Positions 25,225-30,260 of a stretch of 30,260 nucleotides of DNA are shown one piece after another. A program made the translations under genes and the position numbers. The DNA is taken from the IMG/VR virus record IMGVR_UViG_3300029952_000098, positions 1-30,260 of that record, one strand, 5' to 3'. The notes beneath the pieces are model-generated. The model ran no database searches and was not told the origin of the DNA. It saw only the letters and a list, made by a program, of their open reading frames with translations. This DNA is from a virus. Within the stretch, counting starts at the first letter, position 1, and each line of letters begins with the position of its first letter.

Positions 25225-25278
25225 ATAATCAAAAATGATTACAAATAGCTTGATGATGCAAACATTTTTGGTTACACT
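25225..25278 (+). promoter_or_regulatory. Promoter/operator region of hicAB
   Basis: TTGATG (25250-25255) and TACACT (25273-25278) are spaced 17 bp, giving a fair sigma70 promoter. A perfect -10 TATAAT also occurs at 25225-25230 without a convincing -35. A palindrome TAATCA-aaaa-TGATTA (25226-25241) overlaps that TATAAT and is a candidate HicB operator; autoregulation by the HicB HTH domain is common in the family. Which promoter is used is not decided. Confidence 0.5.
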
Positions 25279-25312
25279 GTACTTACTGAATCAAACAACG
25301 AAAGGAGGTGCG

Positions 25313-25486
25313 GTGAAGCAGAAAGAGTTTGTACGGTGGCTCGCAGAACAAGGGGCGACATTCAAGGAAGGCAGCAACCACTTGAAGGTCTATCTGAACG
25401 GCAAGCAAACAGTGATACCGAGACATGCTGGCGAGATGAAAACTGGCACAGTCAACGGAATCAAAAAACAACTCAACCTAAAGTGA
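25313..25486 (+). CDS. hicA: HicA-type mRNA interferase toxin
   Basis: A 57-residue protein with the HicA fold signature: KEFVRWLAEQGA at the N-terminus, GSNHLKVYLNGK with the expected catalytic His at residue 23, then PRHAGEMKTGTV and GIKKQL. HicA toxins bind and cleave mRNA in a dsRBD-like fold. The start is GTG at 25313, with AGGAGG four bases upstream; a GTG five bases earlier runs into a stop, and the long in-frame extension from 25235 overlaps the promoter. It precedes hicB by 74 bp, with a hairpin between. The toxin appears intact. Confidence 0.85.
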   Translation: MKQKEFVRWLAEQGATFKEGSNHLKVYLNGKQTVIPRHAGEMKTGTVNGIKKQLNLK

Positions 25487-25509
25487 GGATGCCCCGAAAG
25501 GGGCTATCC
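25487..25509 (+). other. Strong hairpin with GAAA loop between hicA and hicB
   Basis: GCCCC-GAAA-GGGGC (25491-25504) is a 5-bp stem with a GNRA tetraloop, extended by GGAT/ATCC below a one-base bulge. It directly follows the hicA stop and has no T tract, so it is not an ordinary terminator. It could protect the toxin message end or block ribosome passage, setting the toxin-to-antitoxin ratio. Confidence 0.55.
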
Positions 25510-25560
25510 CCGCAACAGCTTCACCGCATCGATTACCTGATAGCAGATAAAGGATTAACT

Positions 25561-25980
25561 ATGAAATACCCTGCACATTTTGAGCCCGACACCAAAGATG
25601 GCGGCTTTGTCATTACCTTCCGCGATATCCCAGAGGCAATTACTCAGGGCGATACTGAGGAAGAGGCACTAGCAATGGCCGCCGATGCACTTCTGGCGTC
25701 CATGGATTTCTACTTTGAAGACAGCCGCCCTGTTCCGCCGCCATCCAAGGCAAAGCGCGGCGAGCGTCTTATCTCACTTCCTGCCAGCGTCTCTAGCAAA
25801 GTCTTGCTGCTCAATGAGATGCTGGCGCAGAAAGTAACGCCAAGTGAACTTGCCCGGCGTCTTGATACTACGCGCCAGGAAGTCAATCGCCTGATCGACC
25901 TGGGCCACGCGACAAAGGTTGACCGCATCGAAGAAGCGCTAGGCGCACTCGGCAAGAGTCTGGAGCTGTCACTAGCTTGA
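25561..25980 (+). CDS. hicB: HicB-type antitoxin with C-terminal HTH
   Basis: A 139-residue protein. Residues 1-55 (MKYPAHFEPDTKDGGFVITF, DIPEAITQGDTEEEALAMAA) are the partial RNase H fold typical of HicB that neutralises HicA. Residues about 85-120 (QKVTPSELARRLDTTRQEVN, RLIDLGHATKV) are a helix-turn-helix for DNA binding. The ATG at 25561 has AAAGGA six bases upstream, and the upstream in-frame extension runs through the hairpin and hicA. The length is normal for the family. As a plus-strand pair among minus-strand genes, hicAB is probably expressed from the prophage and contributes to maintenance or defence; this is inference. Confidence 0.85.
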   Translation: MKYPAHFEPDTKDGGFVITFRDIPEAITQGDTEEEALAMAADALLASMDFYFEDSRPVPPPSKAKRGERLISLPASVSSKVLLLNEMLAQKVTPSELARRLDTTRQEVNRLIDLGHATKVDRIEEALGALGKSLELSLA

Positions 25981-25983
25981 TTC

Positions 25984-26057
25984 TGGGGCATCTGCGCAAA
26001 ATCGAATCGCAGTCATAAGATTGGAAGGCAGCGGCTCTACCATTGAGCTACAAACGC
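25984..26057 (-). tRNA. tRNA-Gly(TCC)-like sequence with broken anticodon stem
   Basis: Read from 26057, the sequence fits a 74-nt tRNA with encoded CCA: acceptor GCGTTTG/CAGATGC pairs over seven positions with some G-T pairs, D arm GCTC-AATGGTA-GAGC is perfect, anticodon loop CTTCCAA gives TCC (Gly), and T arm TGCGA-TTCGATT-TTGCG pairs with wobbles. The proposed anticodon stem GCTGC/TCTTA pairs at only one of five positions, and the discriminator is C where glycine tRNAs usually have U. It is therefore a degenerate or modified tRNA, perhaps a pseudogene. It directly follows the T tract of a terminator-like hairpin. Confidence 0.5.
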
Positions 26058-26061
26058 AGAA

Positions 26062-26090
26062 AAGCCCCGGCCAGTTAAGGTGCGGGGCTT
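26062..26090 (-). terminator. Intrinsic terminator-like hairpin after the bro gene
   Basis: On the minus strand AAGCCCCG-loop-CGGGGCTT is a perfect 8-bp stem with a 13-base loop followed by TTC, the T run being only TTTT. It lies about 140 bp after the bro stop and 5 bp before the tRNA-like sequence. Confidence 0.65.
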
Positions 26091-26163
26091 ACGACATTAC
26101 ACAGTTCTATCTGAAAAGTTGCAATTCTCTGGGCGTGCGAAACCACCCATGGAGATAAATATA

Positions 26164-26183
26164 CACTGTGTTTACGCACAGTG
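26164..26183 (+). terminator. Candidate plus-strand terminator after hicB
   Basis: CACTGTG-tttacg-CACAGTG is a perfect 7-bp stem, followed on the plus strand by CAATATTTTT. It lies 184 bp after hicB and is the only hairpin with a T-rich tail in that direction. The same dyad could be a protein-binding site. Two AAGTTGCAA copies (26116-26124 and 26203-26211) flank it. Confidence 0.4.
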
Positions 26184-26230
26184 CAATATTTTTAACAAAA
26201 TAAGTTGCAACAATCCTTTCTTCGGCACTT

Positions 26231-26926
26231 TTATGTTGCCGTCATTTTTCCTTCAAGGCTTTTGATTGCTTCGGTAGCACTCTCTCTGACCATTTGAAGA
26301 TAGCTTGCGCACGATTCTATTTCCTCATAATAGTGATGAGCCAATGCGTTGCCGAGAGTTGCTTTTGCGATAATGTCACTCGCAAGCTCACTGCTTAGCT
26401 GACGTGGGGCGCCATACTCGCACCGGTACGCAATCGCCCTGATAAGATATTGCTTTGACAACCTAAATGATTCAAGTGCCATCTCGAACGATTTATTCTC
26501 CAAGGCTTGATTCAGGTCATCAGTAAGTGGCAAGGTTGGCTTGGAACCTCCGGACAAAAGAAGCGCCTGCACATCCACATATTTTTCTGCGTCAAACTTT
26601 CCGGTCTTGCGAATCGTTGGCAGAACATCGGATGTCACCCACTTGCGGAACCGATGTGGCAGGGTTCCCGGTTTGACGGCATCGCGGCAGCGCAGGACCA
26701 GCGTGTACATGCCGGACTCGCTGATGATAGACAGGTTCTGCTTTCCGCCAAGGGTGTCGGTTAAACCTACACCCTTTTCATCGTCGTCTAGCGACCTCAG
26801 TGAGTCTCTGGAATTTACAAGATTCAATGCCTTGCACACATCAACAGCAACAAACCACGGCTCGCCGTCGATCAGAACAATGCGGACCTTGTGATTCTCA
26901 AATGTGAAAATTGTAGGGTCGCTCAT
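26231..26926 (-). CDS. BRO family antirepressor-like protein
   Basis: A 231-residue protein. The N-terminal domain (IFTFENHKVRIVLIDGEPWF, VAVDVCKALNLVNSRDSLRS, LDDDEKGV, SIISESGMYTLVLRCRDAVK, FRKWVTSDVLPTIRKTGKF) is the BRO-N/antirepressor domain. The C-terminal about 120 residues are unassigned and helical. Such proteins bind DNA or repressors to modulate lysogeny. The start is ATG at 26926: CGGAG lies seven bases upstream, and the BRO-N pattern begins a few residues later. The longer frame to 27127 is not protein-like, and a 49-codon ORF there overlaps this ATG (ATGA). It ends about 140 bp before a terminator. Confidence 0.85.
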   Translation of the reverse strand: MSDPTIFTFENHKVRIVLIDGEPWFVAVDVCKALNLVNSRDSLRSLDDDEKGVGLTDTLGGKQNLSIISESGMYTLVLRCRDAVKPGTLPHRFRKWVTSDVLPTIRKTGKFDAEKYVDVQALLLSGGSKPTLPLTDDLNQALENKSFEMALESFRLSKQYLIRAIAYRCEYGAPRQLSSELASDIIAKATLGNALAHHYYEEIESCASYLQMVRESATEAIKSLEGKMTAT

Positions 26927-27072
26927 GCTGCAACTCCGATTTTGGCGGGGGTGGCGAGAGGCGCAGAAACACTGCAAAGCCGTGCAATCAAGGCTTCGTA
27001 AATTTCCTGTGCTGCGGCGAGATTTGGGACGGGTTGGCGCGGTGCGGGCGTGGGGATGCAAGTAGCAACCAT
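26923..27072 (-). CDS. Small ORF (49 residues) coupled to the bro gene
   Basis: The translation begins MVATCIPTPAPRQPVPN and continues NLAAAQEIYEALIARLCSVS to end AKIGVAA. The ATG at 27072 has a good ribosome binding site (AGGAG, six bases before the start), and its TGA overlaps the bro ATG (ATGA). It has a Pro-rich first third and a helical centre. I do not recognise it. Coupling and start signal argue that it is translated; it may simply regulate bro translation or may be a small partner protein. Confidence 0.6.
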   Translation of the reverse strand: MVATCIPTPAPRQPVPNLAAAQEIYEALIARLCSVSAPLATPAKIGVAA

Positions 27073-27147
27073 GACTGACTCCTGTTTGAGACTTAGAGAA
27101 GCCCACCGGAAGCGATTTCAAGCGCAAAGGGGTGGGGTTAAGGTGTT

Positions 27148-27275
27148 GAAATCTCGTAAACAGCCGAGCGGATAGCCATTTCTGGCAATCCCACCTTTCC
27201 CCATTGAGGAAACTGCAGGCGTAAAAAATGTCACAAAACTATAGGGGTGACATTCCGCTGTTTACTCGTGATTTC
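27148..27275. repeat. Inverted repeat around the bro leader
   Basis: GAAATC and GTAAACAGC occur close together at 27148-27165 and, inverted, at 27256-27275, with two or four bases between the two blocks. TCAAG-CA-CTTGA (27274-27285) follows. The pairs could be operator half-sites or could fold in the leader RNA. They bracket the terminator-like hairpin at 27227-27254. The rest of the 27073-27374 gap shows nothing else. Confidence 0.45.
27223..27254 (-). terminator. Terminator-like hairpin just downstream of the strong minus-strand promoter
   Basis: On the minus strand AATGTCAC-loop-GTGACATT is a perfect 8-bp stem with a 12-base loop followed by a T tract (bases 27227-27223). It begins about 30 bases after the predicted start of transcription from the promoter at 27290-27318, so most transcripts could end after about 60 bases. 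The stem is AT-rich and only moderately stable. Confidence 0.55.
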
Positions 27276-27289
27276 AAGCACTTGAGCGG

Positions 27290-27318
27290 AATATAGCCCT
27301 GGATTTACCAAATGTCAA
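27290..27318 (-). promoter_or_regulatory. Strong sigma70-type promoter, candidate late promoter
   Basis: On the minus strand TTGACA (27318-27313; a perfect -35) and TATATT (27295-27290; five of six to the -10 consensus) are spaced exactly 17 bp. Start of transcription would be near 27283. It reads toward the 49-residue ORF, bro and onward to the terminase and structural genes. A second TTGACT lies about ten bases upstream of the -35. Confidence 0.7.
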
Positions 27319-27374
27319 ATCAGTCAAAATGAGCCGAAATTAGCCGGTGCGTGCAGCGGCTAGGCACAACATGT

Positions 27375-27746
27375 TCAAAATGTGGCGCAATCAAAATAAT
27401 TTCGCGTATCTGAGTGCAGCTTCATTTTGGTAACAAGTATCGCCTCAGCCTCCGCCAATTCCTTGAGGTAATCGGCATTTGGAAACCGCCACACTGTGAG
27501 TACGCTGCACTTTTTTTGAATCGCCCACCGGTGAATGGGCTTTAGATCAAATATCATCACATGCACCGCCTCAGCTGTTCGAATGTCCGCTTTGACGTAT
27601 GGCAAATCCTCGTCATCGCATCCGCCTGCACGGTCCCGGTGCGTCATCGCAAGATCATCGCGGCGTGACCAGCGTACCCAAATATCAAGCACATCCCCTA
27701 ACGGATCGGGTTCGCGCTCAAATACTGGTATTTCACGTGCTTTCAT
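27375..27746 (-). CDS. Uncharacterised protein in the Q position, candidate late regulator
   Basis: A 123-residue protein beginning MKAREIPVFEREPDPLGDVL, with DIWVRWSRRDDLAMTHRDRA, VHVMIFDLKPIHRWAIQKKC and TVWRFPNADYLKELAEAEAI. I cannot name a family with certainty. The C-terminal part looks like a helical, sigma-region-4-like DNA-binding arrangement (LKPIHRWAI, then VWRFP, then a helix), and its place (after a NinI-like phosphatase, before a promoter-terminator module) is where lambda has Q. Its start overlaps the previous stop (ATGA). An antitermination role is inference from position. Alternatively it is an ordinary nin-region protein of unknown function. Confidence 0.6.
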   Translation of the reverse strand: MKAREIPVFEREPDPLGDVLDIWVRWSRRDDLAMTHRDRAGGCDDEDLPYVKADIRTAEAVHVMIFDLKPIHRWAIQKKCSVLTVWRFPNADYLKELAEAEAILVTKMKLHSDTRNYFDCATF

Positions 27747-27976
27747 CGCTTGCCCTTTCGTTTTGACTTCCGTTTTTGCTGCCGCTTTAGCTCCGCCTCT
27801 TGCTGCCGCTTTAGCTCCGCCTCTTGCCGGCGCTTTAGCTCCGACTCGAACTCAACGTGGTTGGCTGGGTCACCGCCTCTTCCATACTGGCCCTGCACTA
27901 ATTCCCCTTGTTCGCTCAGCAGTCGAAACAGGTCTGTCTTGCGCGCCTCCTTGGCGTTTTCTCGGCACCAGCTCAA
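27743..27976 (-). CDS. Small Lys/Gln-rich repeat protein
   Basis: A 77-residue protein if started at TTG 27976: that codon overlaps the phosphatase stop (TTGA) and has GAGG five bases upstream. An ATG at 28051 would add 25 residues lying entirely inside the phosphatase gene, so the TTG is preferred. The protein reads SWCRENAKEARKTDLFRLLS and VQGQYGRGGDPANH, then three imperfect repeats of about eight residues (ELKRRQEA, ELKRQQEA, ELKRQQ) and a basic tail KRKSKRKGKR. The charged repeats would form a single helix, and the tail could bind nucleic acid. It overlaps the next gene by 4 bp. Function unknown. Confidence 0.6.
   Translation of the reverse strand: MSWCRENAKEARKTDLFRLLSEQGELVQGQYGRGGDPANHVEFESELKRRQEAELKRQQEAELKRQQKRKSKRKGKR
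27777..27848 (-). repeat. Three 24-bp tandem repeats inside a coding sequence
   Basis: Units at 27777-27800 and 27801-27824 are identical; 27825-27848 differs at a few bases. Because 24 is a multiple of three, copy changes keep the frame and would lengthen or shorten the ELKRQQEA helix. This is a likely site of slippage. Confidence 0.8.
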
Positions 27977-28686
27977 TGCGCCCTCACCGGTGCCAGTGTT
28001 GCCGCATCCAATAACGTGAAGAACCCAGTCCCTCGATGCGTCGGCAGCCATGCGCCTGTATCGATGTATAGGACGTTGTCCAGACTGGCGAACCGCTGCA
28101 CCGGAGTGTGGCCCACCACCACAGCGCGCACCCCTGCGATATCACCATCCAGCGCGCCGGTGATGCGATCCCGCGACCACTGCGCATCCATAATGACTGC
28201 TCGGCGCTTGTTGTTGCTGACCGACGTATCCTTCAGCGCCGTTACAAAGTCGCCCCAGTGAAGAAATGGGCAGTCTGCGTGCACGATACCAACCAGGCCA
28301 GATTCGGTCTCCAGTTCAATAGCAATCGGCAACGCAGAAAATGCATCAGCGAATTGCCGCTGCTTCGCTGGCGTGCTTTCCACATTCCAGCCGCCACCGT
28401 TTGCTACATAGTTCTGTGCGTCCATATTGCCGTTAGGCCACCGAATAGCCATGTCTTCATGGTTCCCGGCGACAGTGCGAAACCACTGCTTTGCCAGCCA
28501 TTCAAGCGCTTGATCTGACTCAGGGCCGCGATCAACCAGATCCCCGACGCCGAATAGCCGGTCGACCTCAGGATTAAAGCTGGCAGCATCAAGTGCTTGC
28601 TGCAGTTTTGTGAAATGACCATGGATGTCGCCCACGATCAAATCGCGTCCAGACGTGTTTTTTCTGTAGCGATCAACAATGCTCAT
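27973..28686 (-). CDS. Serine/threonine phosphatase-like metallophosphoesterase (NinI-like)
   Basis: A 237-residue protein with the PPP phosphatase motifs in order: GDIHGH (residues 19-24; D20 and H22), GDLVDRGPES (48-57; D49 and R53), GNHED (74-78), a His in VHADCPF (H136) and VVVGHTPVQRF near residue 198. All metal ligands of the bacteriophage lambda NinI/protein phosphatase group are present, so it should be active on phosphoserine/threonine or similar substrates with Mn2+. The ATG overlaps the previous stop (ATGA). In lambda this gene lies next to Q in the nin region, a useful parallel to the order here. Its substrate in the host is unknown. Confidence 0.85.
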   Translation of the reverse strand: MSIVDRYRKNTSGRDLIVGDIHGHFTKLQQALDAASFNPEVDRLFGVGDLVDRGPESDQALEWLAKQWFRTVAGNHEDMAIRWPNGNMDAQNYVANGGGWNVESTPAKQRQFADAFSALPIAIELETESGLVGIVHADCPFLHWGDFVTALKDTSVSNNKRRAVIMDAQWSRDRITGALDGDIAGVRAVVVGHTPVQRFASLDNVLYIDTGAWLPTHRGTGFFTLLDAATLAPVRAH

Positions 28687-29015
28687 ACCATCCCCGTTTC
28701 ACTATTGCGCGCACCCTCGCACAACCGCTGATGCTCACCGATATCGCGCAGCCCCAATTCCTTCCACTCAGGCACGTACTTCCCTGGCAGCACCGGGACG
28801 GCGACCGCCTCATCTACGGGCAGTGAGTAGTACCTGGTGCGGCTCTCGACCGTGACGTCAATCGTCCCTTCCCCCATGGTCTGCAATACTTTTCGGATTA
28901 CGGTATCGCCGCGATGCAACTTTTTCTGGAGGTCGATCATTGAGTACCGCTCACCTGGGCGCATCATGTTCACTATCTGGCTAGGGCGGAGGGCCTTCTC
29001 TTCTTGATGTGTCAT
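28683..29015 (-). CDS. Small winged-helix-like protein, uncharacterised
   Basis: A 110-residue protein with RPSQIVNMMRPGERYSMIDL, QKKLHRGDTVIRKVLQTMGE and a following strand pair (TIDVTVESRTRYYSLPVDEA), the pattern of a small winged helix-turn-helix: two helices, a recognition helix and a beta wing. The tail (VPEWKELGLRDIGEHQRLCE) is amphipathic. The ATG at 29015 has AGGAG six bases upstream. It lies 13 bp after the helicase and overlaps the phosphatase start (ATGA), so it probably belongs to the early/replication operon. A role in replication or regulation is a guess; I do not recognise the family. Confidence 0.6.
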   Translation of the reverse strand: MTHQEEKALRPSQIVNMMRPGERYSMIDLQKKLHRGDTVIRKVLQTMGEGTIDVTVESRTRYYSLPVDEAVAVPVLPGKYVPEWKELGLRDIGEHQRLCEGARNSETGMV

Positions 29016-29028
29016 ACAAGGCTCCTAT

Positions 29029-30260
29029 TCACAGTTGTTCGGCCAGCCCGCGACGGCTTGGCACTTTTGATATTGGCGGTGTCCATCTAAAAGCATTTTC
29101 AAACCTGGTCTGCTCACCGATATAGGTCAAGGCAACGCGCCCTGGGGCTCCTTGCCGGCACAGGGCGACATCAACCTCGCAAGTCCCCTTGTCCATCGAA
29201 TCGGCGTTGTAGACCTCATCGCGATAGAGGAAAATAACGACGTCGGCATCCTGCTCAATCGCGCCTGAATCACGCAGATCAGACGGTTGAGGGCGCTTAT
29301 TTGGGCGCTCTTCCAGTTTCCGATTCAGTTGCGACAGCAGGATAATGGCGATACCTAATTCCTTCGCCAGCGCCTTGAGGCCGCGCGTGATCCCCTCGAT
29401 TTGCGCATTGCGGTTGTCGCCGTCGCCTTCCATGAGTTGCAGGTAGTCCACTACCAGCACGTCAAGGCCATGCCGGCGCTTGGTCTGCTTTGCCTTCATA
29501 CGGACATCCAGCAGACGCAAGCCGCCCTGATCATCCAGGTAGAGATTCATGTTTTCGAGCTTTTGAATCGCGCTTGTCAGGCCAGTCCAATCTCCATCGG
29601 TCAATTCCGATGGCTGCAACAGGCTGCCCAACGGGATGCGACCGAGGTTTGCCAGATTGCGATCATGCAATTGAGCCTTGGGCATTTCCATCGATAGAAT
29701 GAGAACCGAGTGGTCCTGCGCAACATTCAATGCAACATTCAGGGCGAAGGCAGTCTTTCCCATTTTTGGCCGCGCTGCCAATACGATCAGCTCACCTGGG
29801 CGCATACCGCCAGACAAGCGCTTGTCGACGTCGGCGTATCCAGTGCCGATGGCCTTGACGCCCTTGCCATCCAGACGATCCTCAAGCGCTTGCAGGTACT
29901 CAACCAATTCATCGGAAGCGCGGACCGGCTCTTGCCGGATGCGAGCCTCGGCCAGTTTTTCCAAGCTCGATGATGCGCGGTCTACCAGTACGCCAGCATC
30001 TTCGGGCGACGTAGCGCCAAGGTCGGCGAGCTCGCAGCCAAGGGAGATCAGGCCGCGCTTCACCGCGCGGTCACGAACAATTGAGGCGTACCGGGCGATA
30101 TTGGCCGACGACGGGGTGTTTTGCGCCAAAGCATTGAGGTAACTCAGCGCATCGTCCACTTGCCCAGTCAGCGCGTCGTAAAGAGAGATGACGTCGCAGG
30201 TCTTACCGGCCAGGACTTGCTTGATGATCTCGACAAAAAATGTCCGGTGGTCAGCGCGGT
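29029..30260 (-). CDS. DnaB-type replicative helicase, 5' end beyond the window
   Basis: The reading frame stays open to the right edge of the window, so the GTG at 30159 is only an internal codon: upstream codons translate to FFVEIIKQVLAGKTCDVISL, which continues into the DnaB N-terminal domain. Motifs: ARPKMGKTAFALN (Walker A), MEMPK, DVLVVDYLQLMEG (Walker B), LLSQLNRKLEERPNKRP and SDLRDSGAIEQDADVVIFLY, all standard for DnaB. It unwinds DNA at the phage replication fork. The C-terminus (RFENAFRWTPPISKVPSRRG) is normal in form. Next comes the winged-helix-like gene after 13 bp. Confidence 0.9.
   Translation of the reverse strand, partial: RADHRTFFVEIIKQVLAGKTCDVISLYDALTGQVDDALSYLNALAQNTPSSANIARYASIVRDRAVKRGLISLGCELADLGATSPEDAGVLVDRASSSLEKLAEARIRQEPVRASDELVEYLQALEDRLDGKGVKAIGTGYADVDKRLSGGMRPGELIVLAARPKMGKTAFALNVALNVAQDHSVLILSMEMPKAQLHDRNLANLGRIPLGSLLQPSELTDGDWTGLTSAIQKLENMNLYLDDQGGLRLLDVRMKAKQTKRRHGLDVLVVDYLQLMEGDGDNRNAQIEGITRGLKALAKELGIAIILLSQLNRKLEERPNKRPQPSDLRDSGAIEQDADVVIFLYRDEVYNADSMDKGTCEVDVALCRQGAPGRVALTYIGEQTRFENAFRWTPPISKVPSRRGLAEQL

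Noticed and set aside
25984-26057. tRNA-like sequence as an attachment site
   Set aside because: No integrase gene or second copy of the tRNA end is present in the window, and it lies between phage genes on both sides.
26080-26265. A 61-residue plus-strand ORF after hicB
   Set aside because: No ribosome binding site; it crosses a terminator hairpin, a dyad and the end of the bro gene.
26927-27127. The 298-residue form of the BRO protein
   Set aside because: The extra 67 residues are unlike protein, the BRO-N domain starts after the ATG at 26926, and that ATG has its own ribosome binding site.
27777-27848. Possible CRISPR-like repeats
   Set aside because: The 24-bp units are head-to-tail without spacers, encode a helix repeat and have no cas genes nearby.
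27977-28051. ATG at 28051 as start of the Lys/Gln-rich protein
   Set aside because: It would give a 79-bp overlap with the phosphatase, while the TTG at 27976 has a ribosome binding site and the 4-bp overlap typical of this operon.

Overview
The window is a stretch of tailed-phage genome, almost certainly a contractile-tailed (myovirus-type) phage or prophage of a betaproteobacterium. The host is inferred from moderate-to-high GC, codon use and the style of the proteins; Burkholderiales is the best guess and the genus cannot be fixed. No bacterial housekeeping gene, integrase or lysis cassette is present. The DnaB-type helicase gene runs off the right edge and a small tail-end gene runs off the left edge.

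Nearly everything is transcribed from right to left on the minus strand. From the right: a replication/nin-like block (DnaB-type helicase, a winged-helix-like protein, a NinI-like phosphatase, a Lys/Gln-rich repeat protein, and a 123-residue protein in the place where lambda-like phages carry Q); then a 302-bp gap with a strong promoter followed closely by a terminator-like hairpin; then an accessory block (49-residue ORF, BRO-type antirepressor, a degenerate tRNA-Gly-like sequence, a HicA/HicB toxin-antitoxin pair on the plus strand, and a Rha-type regulator). After a DnaA-box cluster come terminase small and large subunits, portal, Mu F-like head protein, a Nudix-DUF2213 fusion, a repeat-bearing decoration protein, major capsid protein, neck proteins, sheath, tube, tail chaperone with a second-frame extension, tape measure, baseplate (Dit-like, plug, hub, spike, wedge, J-like, DUF2612), tail fibre and fibre chaperone.

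Three themes stand out. First, a Gly/Thr-rich domain of about 60-70 residues (core close to [10 protein letters not shown]) occurs six times in four virion proteins: three tandem copies in the decoration protein and one each in sheath, baseplate J-like protein and tail fibre. Second, intrinsic-terminator-like hairpins followed by U tracts in the sense orientation stand at many junctions of the structural operon; with the promoter-hairpin module next to a Q-positioned gene, this suggests late expression by processive antitermination. Third, cargo-like genes lie on the plus strand: a secreted small protein with its own promoter (7303-7638), a small helix-turn-helix-like protein (19651-19881) and hicAB. 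The first two end 1-2 bp from the stop codon of the convergent phage gene.

Functional names rest on reading translated sequences and recalling families; no database search was possible. Several ORFs begin downstream of their longest possible start, and the choices are explained in the entries.
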